A stretch of 64,000 nucleotides of DNA from Cryptomeria japonica (GCF_030272615.1 NC_081414.1:914261648-914325647); one strand, 5' to 3'. Shown: positions 48,127 to 59,762, counted from the stretch's first letter. Notes: a model not told the origin generated them from the letters alone. Numbers and translations: made by a program.

Positions 48127-48919
48127 TGTAGACACCTAAAATTGTCATGTCTAATTAAATAAATATCTTTATTTATTTAATTATCTTTAGCCTAATTCTT
48201 CTATTAATTAAATAAATATTTATTTATTTAATTAATTCACTTATCCTTTTCTAACCTTATTTTCTCATTTAAATAAATACATTTATTTATTTAAATTATC
48301 CTTCTCCTAAATTAAATAAATATCTTATTTATTTAATTGATCCCACTTCTTCTATTAATTAAATAAATCTTTATTTATTTAATTAATTCATTAACCTTTT
48401 CTACCTATGACACATGTCATTCATCTCTTAATTCATACACTGCCTACCCCCTCATTATTTTATTATTTCATCTACCTACCCTCTAATCATAGCTGACCTA
48501 TTTTTACACCTCTCAATCTTATCCCTTCATTTCTTATAGTGTCTTCTATATAAGGAGATGCTTCCTTCATTATCAAACTCTGACTATGCATTCAGCCCCG
48601 ATGATTACTCGACTACACTACGCTTTTGAACTTTCATATGCGATCCTACTTGCAACCACACTTCCATTCTTTGTTGAGCTCTTGTGCACATATAAAATCT
48701 AAGAGCAAATATATCAAGCAAGATCATTGGAGATAGGAAGAATGGAGATTCAAACCCTATGGGACATGTGATGGTATAATCTTTGTGATTTCATTTGATT
48801 TGCATTGTCTTAGGTAATCTTCATATGTTATGGTGGATCTTTATTATTGTTAGGCTAGGTTTTGTGGTTGAATCTATTTAGTCTTTTAATATTGTTGTTT
48901 CCACTTTTCACCGTATACA
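48127..48919 (+). repeat. 5' LTR of the Tat element
   Basis: Contains five AT hairpins built from AATTAAATAAAT and ATTTATTTAATT arms in the first 260 bp, and a TATA box (CTATATAAGGAG, about 48,546). Ends GTATACA. Confidence 0.92.
48546..48557 (+). promoter_or_regulatory. LTR TATA box
   Basis: TCTATATAAGGAG in both LTRs; an ordinary RNA polymerase II TATA setting for genomic RNA start about 30 bp downstream. Confidence 0.6.
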
Positions 48920-48922
48920 TTT

Positions 48923-48940
48923 TGGCACGCCCGGTGGGAC
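48923..48940 (+). other. Primer binding site of the Tat element
   Basis: TGGCACGCCCGGTGGGAC follows the LTR after a few T. It has the form used by plant gypsy elements; the exact tRNA is not determined here. Confidence 0.65.
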
Positions 48941-51144
48941 TCTTGTCCCTTTTACATTTAACATCTTTTGTTGCAGATTTTGTTTTGAAGTTGCAGATTT
49001 GACATTTCTGACAACATTTTGATATTTCGTGTTTGCACACTTTTAGATTGCGTTTTCAATTTTATGTCACGTCTGTGACATCTGGAGCCATGTTTGCGTC
49101 TTGGACAATATTTGGTTTTTTTTTTGCAGATTTTGGGAAACGCGTTTGTATTCCATAGCCGCGTCTATGAAGTCTTCAAATGAGTCTACATTCGGGAGCC
49201 GCATCTGTGTCAGATCTAGGCACGTCTTTGTATTCTAGCAGCCTCTGTGTCTGTGATAAATGTGTTTGTGTTCAGTTGTTACATTTTTTATTTCATTGAT
49301 TATGTTTTTTGTCATTCAGATTTCAGATTTGGTTTATTTTGGAATAACATTTTCAGATCTAGCTAACAAAAGTGGTGCAGCTTGTCTTGGAAGCAAAATC
49401 GGTTTGTTGAAGGCCCCTATTTTCACAAAGTCTTTTGGGTTTAAAATTTACCTAAATTGTGTGCTTGCAGGAAGGGGTGATCATTTGAAACAATCCAAAC
49501 TACTAATAGATCTTTGTTGTAGGACCTTGGCAAGGGTTTTTGATATTTATTGTGTGTCTTGTTTTCATAGATTAGCAAACACTTCAATTGGTGCACTAAA
49601 ATTGAACCATTGTCTTTTGTGTCTTGAGCAATAGGCTCTTTTTGTTTAATTTTTAGAGGGCCTGTCTCCCCATGTGGTCATTAGGACTACTAGTGAGGAT
49701 AGAATTACCCAAGTGGTAGCAAAAGAAAAGCCATCTTCTTCCAAACCACTATAAATAACTGTATCCATGGTGAAAACTATGGATAACGTGTGCTGATTAG
49801 TTCATACTGACACTATGTCTCCCCATAAACCTATTTGATCAAATTTATTTCATCAGTTGTAGGGCGTAACCCCTATCAGCTGGGAGCCTTCTGTATTTAC
49901 AAAGCTGAAAGTGTCACATGTATGGCCACACGAGCAGATGCCCTTACTAACACCTTTTTGTTTTAGAAGCCAAAATCCTTCTAATTGTTGGGGTAGGAGG
50001 TCGGACCTCTAGTAGCGGCCCACACACATACGGTTCTTAGTAGAGATACAAAGTTCACCATGAGGAGTTTTCGTGGGGAATGATGCTTCGTTGCCTGGAG
50101 AAGTGAGTGTCGAGGGTGGATCTAGTGGGGTCAAGCATCTAAGTATCTGCTCTGAATAGTGTAGCCTCGAGGGAAACTCCATGTGGGATCAACAACTATT
50201 GTCTTGACCAGCCATAAGAATTGTGCTTGACTTATTTTGAGCAATCAAACATTAAAACATTGTGTCTTTTGTGTCTTCAAGTGTATGCAAAATGATTTTA
50301 CATCAAACAACACACTTTGTTGGAGTCATTTTGAGTCTAAACACTTGTAAACATTGAGTCTTCATCATCATTGTGTCCTCTTGTCATGAAAAACAGTCAA
50401 ACATTCAAATTTGGTCACAACAAGCAACTTCACAGATTGGAAAAATTACACAAAGTTTGCAGAAACACATCTGTGTCTGACAGAATAGTGTCTGTGTCAT
50501 CTAACCACATCTGTGAAGGGTAGAAACATGTCTGTGTCTTTTAAGCAACATTGCATTTATAGCATCTCAAAAACACGTCTGTGTCATTTAAGCATGGCTG
50601 TGTCTGATAGAATAGCATTTGTGTCCTTTGAGCGCGTCTGTGAAGTATACAAGCATGTCTGTGTTCAGAATTGAAAACTTTCGTAATCCAGCAAACAAGG
50701 AACAGTCAGTTTTCAGACTTATTGAGATTCCTAGGTATCTCTCGGGGTTTTCATCTAGCATTCAACCTATCTTTGGGTCTTACAAAGTCCATCATTGCTT
50801 TACACCTTACATTATATTCACATTTGTCTAAACTTGAGTCAAAAGGTCACTTGCTTGTCCTCATCTTGCTTTGTCAACACACTACATACAACAACATTTT
50901 GCTAAGTGGTCCCTCATCAAGGTCTATCACCTTTGGGTCTCATTTGGTCTTACTTAGAGTCAAGGTCAACTTACCTCATCAAGAGAAACTATCATCTCTT
51001 TGGAAGCCACACCTACTCTACTACATACATACTTGGTCTTACACTTTGGACATTGCAAGTACACTTCAGATTCATTTACATTCCATCCAACTCTTGATCT
51101 TCCATATTCATCTAGTCTCACACATCTTGGTCAATACCTAGTTC
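48941..51144 (+). other. Long gag leader with GCGTCTGTG-like motifs
   Basis: 2.2 kb without a convincing ORF. Two stretches (about 49,060-49,265 and 50,460-50,665) are rich in variants of CGTCTGTGT (for example CACGTCTGTGACATC, GCGTCTATGAAG, CACATCTGTGTCTG). Between them, 49,980-50,230 is more balanced in composition and contains the hairpin GGAGGTCGGACCTCT. Confidence 0.6.
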
Positions 51145-53620
51145 ATGGTTGAAACTCGTTCCCAAAAATCTAGGAGAGAAACTAAAGAGGCTCAAGAGTC
51201 TGTAAACATGAGTTTCTATGAGTATGACAATGATGTCTTTTTCAATTCTGATCATACTACATTACCTGACATGGATGCCTCTAGAAACATTCCAAATGTT
51301 GAGAACATGGACACTACAAACAAGAATGATACACACAATGACAATATGGAGAATTTCTCCGTACATTCAATAGAAGTGGAAGACACCATTATGAATCCCC
51401 ATTTCAATCGATTGGTTGAGGAAATAATGAGGAGAGATAAACAATACTTTCTACAAGTGATGGCACAAAGTGGAGCCAAGATCCCTCATGATTTTGACAT
51501 GTCTCAAATAATGGAAAATCAACCTTTGCAACACTCCAACATGGATCAAAGGAGGCCTAATAGTGGAGGCAATAGAGGACCACATATGGTGCCTGAGTCA
51601 CCATCATCTTTGTTTCAAAAACCAGAGGTCCCTTACACACATGGTCAAGCATATGATACTCACCTTCGTAGACCATTATGGAAGTCTTATGCAAAAAAAT
51701 ATGCTCAATCACATATGAATGCTAAGGATCAACCACCAAAGAAATTGGATATTCAAAGGCATGCTCAAAATTTGGACACAAAAAAACCCCGCATCAAATT
51801 TGGGGGCAACACACTAGAACAAACTCATGACATTCCTATAGAGTATGGTATACATGGACAAAACAGATATTATATTCCTCATCATGACTCTATACCAAGT
51901 GGTCCATATACCAGCATCATTATAGACCTCCTCCATATGAACATGTGTATGATCAATATCATCCATATATGCAACATGCTCCTCCTCTAATTGGTGCCTC
52001 AAGCATGGGGTATGGTCCAAGAAGTCGGTCTCCACCTAAGAATAATTTGGAACAACAAATCAGGGATTTACAAAAGAAAATGGAGGACATAAATACATCG
52101 AAGCCAACATACACAATGAGAGACATATGTCCTTATCCATTTGACAAGAGAATTCCAATGCCTCCATTTCCTACACACTTTGTGACACCTAATTTTGATA
52201 AGTACAGAGGAAAAGGGGATCCTAAGGAACACATAAGACAGTTTTTCACAGCTTGCATTGAGGTAGTAGCAGAAGAGACATATTTGATGAGATTATTCCC
52301 ACAAAGCTTAGGTGATCAAGCTATGGAATGGTTCTCCCAACTTCCACCTGGTATTAAGTCATGGGGTGACTTAGCAGAGGCATTTATCCAACATTTCTCA
52401 TACAACATAGAGACAGACATATCAATCACTACTTTGTGCAACACCAAGCAAAAAGATGGAGAGTCTTTTTCATCATTCTTACAAAGATGGAGGAACCTAG
52501 CCAGTAGATGCTCTTGTGAAATTCCATAAAAATAAATGGTAGAAATGTTCACCCAAAATGTTAACAAAGACATTGGTTATGACCTAAGAAAAGCTCGTTT
52601 GTCCACCTTTAAGGACGTCATTGAAAAAGGCTTAGCAACAGAGAAGGTCCTAATTGAACAAGGAGTCATTAAGATATTCAAGGAAAAGATAAGCTAAGAT
52701 TTTGGAACAAAAACAAGAACACAGTCAATGATGGTGTTGTGGATGCCAATACAGTGTGACCCAAAATTGTTTTTTCAGGATCAAGCTCTACAAACAATCA
52801 ATTGAATACTCAAACAACTTCTAGATAATGAAGGAAGTATACCCCATTGGGAGAACCACTTGAATCAATTTTCAAGAAGCTAGTGGCAAACAAAGTAATC
52901 ACAGTTCTAGATTTTCCTCCATATGAACCAAAGGTCAAACCAAATTGGTGAAATGATGATGAGTATTGCGAATTTCACAAGAGCAAGGATCATAAGACAG
53001 GAAATTGTCATCGACTAAAGAACATTATACAAAATCTTATTGATAGAGGTGACATTGAAATTGAAGGACACTCATCCAATCAAGAACATGAGATGTTTAA
53101 GGAACCATTCCCAAAACATGACAAGGGAAAAGATAAAGCCACAGATGACCAAACCAACTATATAAGAGCATCTTATAACTATGATTCAACTATCAATCAC
53201 ATTTTGATGGACAATTATGTCTCTACCATTATCATCAAGGACAAAACACCTGATAATTCTACCTAAAGACCCAAGATTGTCCTAGAAGGCATTGGATCTT
53301 CTTCCAAACCTACCTCTAACTATCATGTTACAACTAGTCGAGGTAAATTCACTTTGCAAGGTGCTCCATCTAAAAACACCGCTTCCTCATCAACCACGCC
53401 TGAGTATGACCTTGTAGAATAGTTAGGGAAGATACCTGCACTTATCTCAATCCTTGAGCTCTTACGCATATCCCCCGCACATAAAGCCATTCTTAACAAA
53501 ATCTTGAGAGACACTTTGTTCGTACTGATCTGAACGTGGACCAATTTCAAGCCATAGTGGGATACCTTTTCATACCACACTTCCTTACATTCACAGAAGC
53601 TGATGACGCCTCTGTAAGTT
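51145..53620 (+). pseudogene. Tat element Gag
   Basis: ATG at 51,145 opens MVETRSQKSRRETKEAQ; the frame is clear to about 51,920, shifts, and continues to a TAA at 52,527-52,529 after the Retrotrans_gag domain (FDKYRGKGDPKEHIRQFFTA, DQAMEWFSQLPPGIKSW, EAFIQHFS, SFLQRWRNLASRC). Beyond it, the sequence still reads TQNVNKDIGYDLRKA and a CEFHKSKDHKTGNCHRLK unit, the Tat/Athila-style Cys-His motif, with several stops. Gag would package element RNA. Only two or three lesions affect the main domain. Confidence 0.85.
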
Positions 53621-54240
53621 AGCCACATAATGCACCTTTACACATTGAAGCCTTCATACACAAAAATCGAATAAAACGAGTCCTGATAGATGGAGGAGCA
53701 GGTCTGAACATTTGTAGGTTGAGCACTATTAAACAAATGGGATATTCTGAAAAGGATATGAATTCTACGAAAAAAATTACCATTAAGGCATATGATGATG
53801 AAGAGCACTCATCCAAGGGCATAGTCACCTTACCTCTCAAAGTTGGGCCAATTACAAAAGATGTGGTTTGTTAAGTCCTTGATCTAGAGCTCACATACAA
53901 CATACTCTTGGGATGCCCATGGATTCATGAGATGAGCATAGTCCCATCTACATATCATCGATGTATGAAGTTTCCACACAATGGAGTTGAAGTGACCATC
54001 AAAGCTAATCCAAATCCATTTATATATTGCAAAAATCTACGACCTCGATCAGAAATAACAATCCCAGTCAACAGAGAAGTTGTTCCTTCATCAGCATATG
54101 TGGATCCAGAATCCTTGAAAGCTTCTACATCAAAACAAGCAGAGATCAAAGAAAAGTTCAAGTTTAAAGACATGGGATGTGGTGAGTATATATTTCATGT
54201 TGATCAACTCCCACTATTTCCTAAGACATTTAGTCGATAG
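53621..54240 (+). pseudogene. Tat element protease region
   Basis: A retropepsin-like domain: IEAFIHKNRIKRVLIDGGAG with the catalytic Asp of DGGA, LNICRLSTIKQMGYSEKDM, then DLELTYNILLGCPWIHEM, the conserved end of plant gypsy proteases. The second part is open from 53,908 to 54,240. A stop lies near 53,873. After the domain the chain reaches FHVDQLPLFPKTFSR and stops. Confidence 0.8.
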
Positions 54241-54840
54241 GAGTTCAATCTACAAACAATTTGCAATGCCAAGGAATTGGGTGTGAACCACCTAGTGTTG
54301 TGGCTACTAAGTCCAAATGCAAATCTCCTCTAGTGATGCAAGCAACTCTTGATATCAATACTCCTAAGAGTGGTTCCAACAAAGAATCTATTGAGTCTAT
54401 CGCCAGCCCTCTTGAGAACTCACATAGCTTTACCATTCCATCCACTCATTCCATTTCCACTCCACTTCCAGACTTGGATCAACAAGAATTAGAAATCCCT
54501 TACTAATTGGGGATCAAAAATCAAGCATTGAAAAGAAAAAACTAAAAGTCAAAACTAAAGAAAAGTCCTTCAGTCCAAATCAAAATCAAAAGCTATTGGA
54601 CTCGGCAAAAATCAAGTTCAAGGATAAAAATCCTATGAAGGAAAAAGAACAAGAGATGATCTCCCCTAATATCAAAATAACTAGGGGCAAAAGTTCTAAA
54701 ATTTCAAGTGAAAAAGCATCTTTATTGATCCTAAGTCTCCATCATGCTATCCTACTTTCACTTCTTTTTGCAATCATAAGCCTTCATAACTCATCCACTT
54801 GTTCTGCACATCATTTCCCTTCTGGCAATACAACATGAAC
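54241..54840 (+). other. Linker between protease and integrase tail, with hydrophobic ORF
   Basis: Here reverse transcriptase, RNase H and integrase core should stand (over 2.5 kb in intact relatives). Instead there are 600 bp with short frames. One (54,596-54,838) is Lys-rich and then has a hydrophobic run (ASLLILSLHHAILLSLLFAI) that could cross a membrane. Whether it is coding is unknown. Confidence 0.5.
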
Positions 54841-54901
54841 CTTTAATGGAGCTTCCTCGAAGGACTTTGTTATCAAGGATGCCCAAACTTCTTTAGGTGA
54901 C

Positions 54902-55240
54902 ATGCATATGGGCTTGTGTAGTCCACACATTAGTAATTCTATCTCAGTTCCTTCATCAAGGAAGACAATCACTCGAGCTACACATCATTTAGTTAAGGAA
55001 CAATGCAGCTACAATCATAAGGTAAAGCCTTGCACATTTGAGGTAGGTGACTTAGTTCTCAAAGAAAATCCTAAAAATCAACAAGACGGAGAGAAGAAGG
55101 GCAAGTTTGAATCAAACTGGCTTGGTCCTTGCATCATCACAACAACATATGGATCTGGTGCATATCAGCTCTCAGCCACAGAGGGTGAATCCTTGGAGGA
55201 TCCTATCAATAGCATGCACCTTCACAGGTTTTACGCATAG
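54902..55240 (+). pseudogene. Integrase C-terminal tail of the Tat element
   Basis: An open frame of 112 codons. It contains FEVGDLVLKENPKNQQDGE, KFESNWLGPCIITTTYGSGA, YQLSATEGESLEDPINSMHL and RFYA, which is the usual SH3-like C-terminal integrase domain and end of pol in plant gypsy elements. No zinc region or DDE core precedes it, so it cannot integrate DNA. Confidence 0.85.
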
Positions 55241-56860
55241 CTCTTTAGAGTATCCCAATTCAAAAATACAAAAAAATCATAAAACTTAAAAAATAGTTAC
55301 TTGGTGAAAACTGACAAACAGGTGCCTTGTGACAACAAAAAAGAATAATCAAAAAATCAAAAAAGTAAAGAAAAACATTTCGTCCAACGGTGAAAACCAC
55401 TTTGGTGGTGCCCTGGGCAAGTACCATGGTGAAAACTGGGTCACCGACGCCATGTGTAGAGACATTGCTTCTCTCTCCTTCAGGATTCTATTTTATCCTT
55501 TCACTTTGCACACACTCACAACCTCTTCATCCATAATAAACACCCATTCCCATCATGGCTTGTTATTGATCTACCTAAGATTGGTTAGCCATTCATAATA
55601 AACCTTCCTTTTCACCCCTTTCCATTCATAATAAATCAGCTCCTATCTATGGCTAAGGAAAATCCTACGTCTAGTAATGGGCATGGAACTAAGAGCATCA
55701 CCTATTTCGAGGAGTACAATTTCTTCCAATTTTCTTCAGTATATTCGTGCATAATCCACAATAAAGCACCATTTGCATCGCCAATTCACAATAAAGTTCC
55801 GTCTTCTTCGCAATAAAATATCAGTTTCATGGATTCAGTTAGTTTCAGATGAGACACAGCAACAACAATGGGCTTCAACAAATCAAATCTTTCAACAGAC
55901 TCAGACAACATTATGGTTCAGTGCTATCTATCCTTTTTGTGAAAGTAAACATTGTGACCACAATCAAATAAGACTTATACAAGTGACAAGAGACACTAAA
56001 ACTTGAGGACTAAAGTGGATGTTGGTGTCAAGTCTTGGTTTTATTTTGATTTTATCTTTTGGTGACATGTCTTTTAACTTTTCCAGGATGTCTGTGACTA
56101 GAGATTCTATCTCCAGGATGTCTTTGACTAGAAAGGTGAGGATGGGGTATCATCACCTATTTTTCTTTGATATCTATGGATTGTCTCTTAGTAATGCTAT
56201 GACTTGTCCAGGGATATGAGGACATTGTGAGTCTAGTGTGCACTGGGGCATTCCTTGTTTGCAACTGTCTTATCTCCATGCAAACAGGTACAATGATTTT
56301 CTGGGTCAAACATATGCCTCGATTGTCATAACCTATCTTTCCATAATAAAGCTCAATGATGATAATGCACAAGAAGCTCTTTCCACTTTCATATCTTCTA
56401 TCTTCCATCCCCCTTTCTTGATTGACTTCCATCATCCTTCTTGAGTCCATGTAGCCTGCTATACATGACTAAGTATAATGACACACCAAAAACATTTGCA
56501 TTTCATGTAGTTGCGTCTGCATTACCACATGTTAAAAGTTCATAGATACATATAGATATCACAATTGCATCACATCCTGCGCACAACACATGTTAGCACA
56601 TCTTACATTTTTATCATGTAAATAGTTCTTTACATTATCATATTCATTTGTATTTCATACATTCACATTTGCATTGGCATAACATATTAAAAACATAAAA
56701 GATCAAAAATATTGCATTTCCTCATGTACATATTTGCATCCATATCATAAACATCACATAGGTACACATGCATATAGCTACCGCAAAGATGAATCATCTC
56801 ATATATATATAATCAAAAGTGTCATGATACAATGATGTCAAAATACATATGGCTACAAAA
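55241..56860 (+). other. Non-coding stretch after pol
   Basis: Begins with A-rich sequence and GGTGAAAACCACTTTGGTGG, followed by GGTGAAAACTGGGTCACCG. 55,640-56,450 holds short frames without domains. 56,460-56,850 is a CAT/ACAT-rich stretch. Nothing else recognised. Confidence 0.45.
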
Positions 56861-58865
56861 TCACCCGAAGGTGTCTACATCATCAAACAAAATGCTACAA
56901 AACTGATACATAGGGAGCCCTCTAAGGCTATGATGAACTCCCTCCCTCGGAGCCACCTGGCCTCGACGAAGTCTAAGCCCTAGAAGGACCCACCCTAGGA
57001 TTATCTCTCCTGCCCCCTCTATCTGGCCGTGGTGGAGGACCCATAACCCCACCACTGGACGCCTATCTCCTCTGACTCCCTCCTGTGGCCATCGCTGTCC
57101 ATGATGGTATACGAAAGCTCCTCACCTGCTGCTCTGGTGGCACTGCCATGTAGTATAGGTCTCGCCAATAACCTATCTCCTCCCCTGCCCACAGAACATA
57201 GGCATATCCAGCCCCTGTGTCTTCTATCGCCTGCCTCCTAGCCCTCATTGTTGTCTCAGCCTCAGTATAGCACTGGATATCCTGATCCCACTCTCGCTCT
57301 GTATCCCTCAGCTATCTCCCAAGCCTAGCTATCTCCCTCTCCAGGTCCTGGATCTCATCTGCCTATCCCTGGCAGATCTCCCTCAGCTCAAACAGCTCAT
57401 CCTCCTCCTCCTCGGCCCCTTGTGCCTCTACTTGTGGCTCCCCTATATTGGTGGCTATGCTTGTGCTTGTGCCTGTGCCTATATTTGCCTCTATCCCTAT
57501 CCCTGCACCTGTCTAGGACCCTATGCTGCTGGCACCTATAGTGGCAATCCACCGCGACCCCTCACCACCCGAGCCTGTCTCTCCTCCCCACCCTCTCTCC
57601 GTGGAGCCACCCTCATCTCTCCAACTGCACCCCACCTCCTCCATCGGCCTCTCCCCCCACCATCTCCATCATCATCCCCATCCCCACCACCATCTCCATC
57701 TAGAGGCTCCCTTGGGTCTGTCAATCATGGAAAGGGATGCTCAGCCCAATATGCAGTGTACTCTGCACCCATACCTGCATCCTCAATCTCTGGCCACATA
57801 TCCCATGGCATAGGCACCATCTCTACCAGCTGCATCATAGCCTGATCATATGACAACAGTGGCCTAAAGTGTGCCTGATCCCTAACTGTCCGCGCATACA
57901 TCCTAGAACCCCATGGCATCCACTGAATCCGACCAAACTGCCTGCATACCCTGTCAACCAGCTATCTCTCCAATACATAAGGTGTCCGCCCAATCAGATA
58001 TCTGCTCCAGAAAGTATAGGGTAGATCCACTGTGTCCTCCTCCCACTACTCACACTCACGGTATGACCTCCATATCATAGTGTCGATCTCATCCAGGACT
58101 CGACGCCAATGCTCCAACCTGCCAATCCGTGGTTGTGATGTAATCATATCATACAAATGAACAAAGTTGCATCCATGACACCTACCCCTAAAGTGTATCA
58201 GTTGGGTAACCGACAGATGCTCATATGCCCAAACCTGTAGCAATGTAACTCTACAGCCCAATCCTACAGATCCATGATAAAGAAACTGATGCAGCTCATA
58301 GTATAAGTGTGCCAGCATGCATGGTCCCCAGGCATATCTGGTATGCTTTGTAACTAGTGTCTCCAAGGTGCTCCCACAACCTACAGCCAACCCTCGTGTC
58401 GCCCTGTCTAGACACAGGAACCCACTGATCACTCCTCCTAACACTGTTGGTAGTGCTAGTCCTGTCACTATCATCATGTCCCATGCCACATGTCCAGCTC
58501 TCATCTTGAGGGAACACTCATCTTAGGGCCTCCCTATCTCCGTCTCGATCATAGGGTATCAGCTCCCCATCGATCGGTACCCTCAGAATCCTGTAAACAT
58601 CCTCCAAGGTGACTGTCATCTCACCCATCGGCAAATGAAATGTGCATATCTCAGAGTGCCACCTCTCAGCAAGTGTAGTCAACAAACCCATGTTCACCCG
58701 AAACTTAGGCACATACAGAATGTATCATAGACCCATACCCTCAATAGCAGCTCGGTCCTCGAGTGTCAGCTCTAGTCATAATCTTTGCGTCGATGGGAAT
58801 CTCTCTCGTGACTCCAGCATAGGCAAATACTCCTGCAATCAAGAAAATCAATCATGTCAGTCAAA

Positions 58866-59160
58866 GTGACACTCACCGTTCATCACAAAGTGTTGCTTCT
58901 ATCCTAGTGACACTTACTGTTCATCACAAAGTGTTGCTTCTATCCTAGTGACACTCACTGTTCATCACAAAGTGTTGCTTCTATCCTAGTGGTACTCCTT
59001 GTTCATCACAAATTACTATGTGTTTTGCACTCCCTGTTCATCACAAAGTGCTGCTCATATTTGCACTCCCTATTCATCACAAAGTGCTACTCATATTAGT
59101 ACTCCCTATTCATCACAAAGTACTATGTCTTGGTACTCACCATTCATCACAAAGTGCCTT
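58866..59160. repeat. TTCATCACAAAGTG tandem repeats
   Basis: Three near-identical 47-bp units start at 58,866 (GTGACACTCACCGTTCATCAC and on through GTTGCTTCTATCCTA), followed by four or five shorter units of about 36-40 bp sharing ACTCCCTGTTCATCACAAAG. Confidence 0.85.
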
Positions 59161-59259
59161 GATCTATCCTAGTCTTCCCTAGAGGACCTGCTTGAGTGTA
59201 TCCTCTCAGCAGCTTATCCAATCGACAACGTATGTTCATCATAGAACTGTCGATTTGAC

Positions 59260-59500
59260 CTAGAAGACACAAACGCGCCTTCATGACATAAACGCGCTTA
59301 CATATTGCACAAATGCGCCTGCTCTGCACAGACGCGCCTGAAATACTTAGATGTCTCTCTTTGCACAGACGCACCTTCTCTGCACAGACGTTCCCACATA
59401 GCACAAACATGCTTGCACAACATAGACGAACTCGCATTTGACATAGATGCCTAGCCTACCTAGACGCGCCTGGCACCAACACAAACACACCTAAGCATTT
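59260..59500 (-). repeat. GCGCGTCTGTGC motif array (antisense)
   Basis: On the minus strand about ten variants of GGCGCGTCTGTGCA or GCGCGTTTGTG occur at intervals of 15-30 bp. The plus strand shows them as CACAGACGCGCC. Confidence 0.8.
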
Positions 59501-59762
59501 TTTGACCTTGTTTGACATATTCTAAAATGCATTTTTTGTGCTACCTAACATGCATTAATGACAACATTTATTGCAACAAAGTACAAGGAGGTTTTGCGGT
59601 ACTTACCGACTCTCCTGCATCTGCTGGCCTCTTAAATCGGCGAACGTGATCGAATCTATACACCAATACCATCGCTGCTGACTGCTGGTGCTCTATTCTC
59701 TCTTTGCACTCTGATCTCTGGGATGTGTGGATGACAATGAGGATGTTTTCCCCTCGTGTTCT

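Larger units (their letters stand above)
58833..59606 (-). other. Intron of the PMD gene, built of short repeats
   Basis: 774 bp with GTAAGT at one end and TTGATTGCAG at the other. The part next to exon 1 has the GCGCGTCTGTG array; the part next to exon 2 has the TTCATCACAAAGTG array. Confidence 0.65.
56928..59672 (-). pseudogene. Plant mobile domain (MAIN/MAIL1-like, PMD) gene, antisense in the Tat element
   Basis: Exon 1 (59,672-59,607) codes 22 residues from MVLVYRFDHVRRFKRPAD and ends at a GTAAGT donor. Exon 2 starts at 58,832 after TTGATTGCAG. It reads EYLPMLESRERFPS, LLTTLAERWHSEICTFHLP, GEMTVTLEDVYRILRVPIDG (PMD hallmark), then MRAGHVAWDMMIVTGLALP, CMLAHLYYELHQF, LLQVWAYEHL, LYDMITSQPRIGRLEHWRR, RQFGRIQWMPWGS and YTAYWAEHPFP. 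A Gly/Asp/Arg-rich linker and a coiled coil (LREICQG, DEIQDLEREIARLG) with a charged tail follow. Shifts near 58,510 and 57,480 and about ten stops inactivate it. PMD proteins act in the nucleus in transposon silencing and gene expression; the role inside an element is not known. Confidence 0.88.

Noticed and set aside
49260-49634. 124-codon plus-strand frame in the Tat leader
   Set aside because: No domain; it lies among the motif repeats and precedes the real gag start at 51,145.
50671-51141. 156-codon frame ending just before gag
   Set aside because: Three frames overlap here and none looks like a protein; likely leader sequence.
57420-57845. Pro/Ser-rich plus-strand frames of 96 and 141 codons
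   Set aside because: They are the reverse of the Gly/Asp/Arg-rich linker of the PMD gene, which has domain support on the other strand.
58866-59160. Possible CRISPR array (repeat-spacer look)
   Set aside because: Units are directly tandem with no unique spacers of constant size, in a plant retroelement intron.
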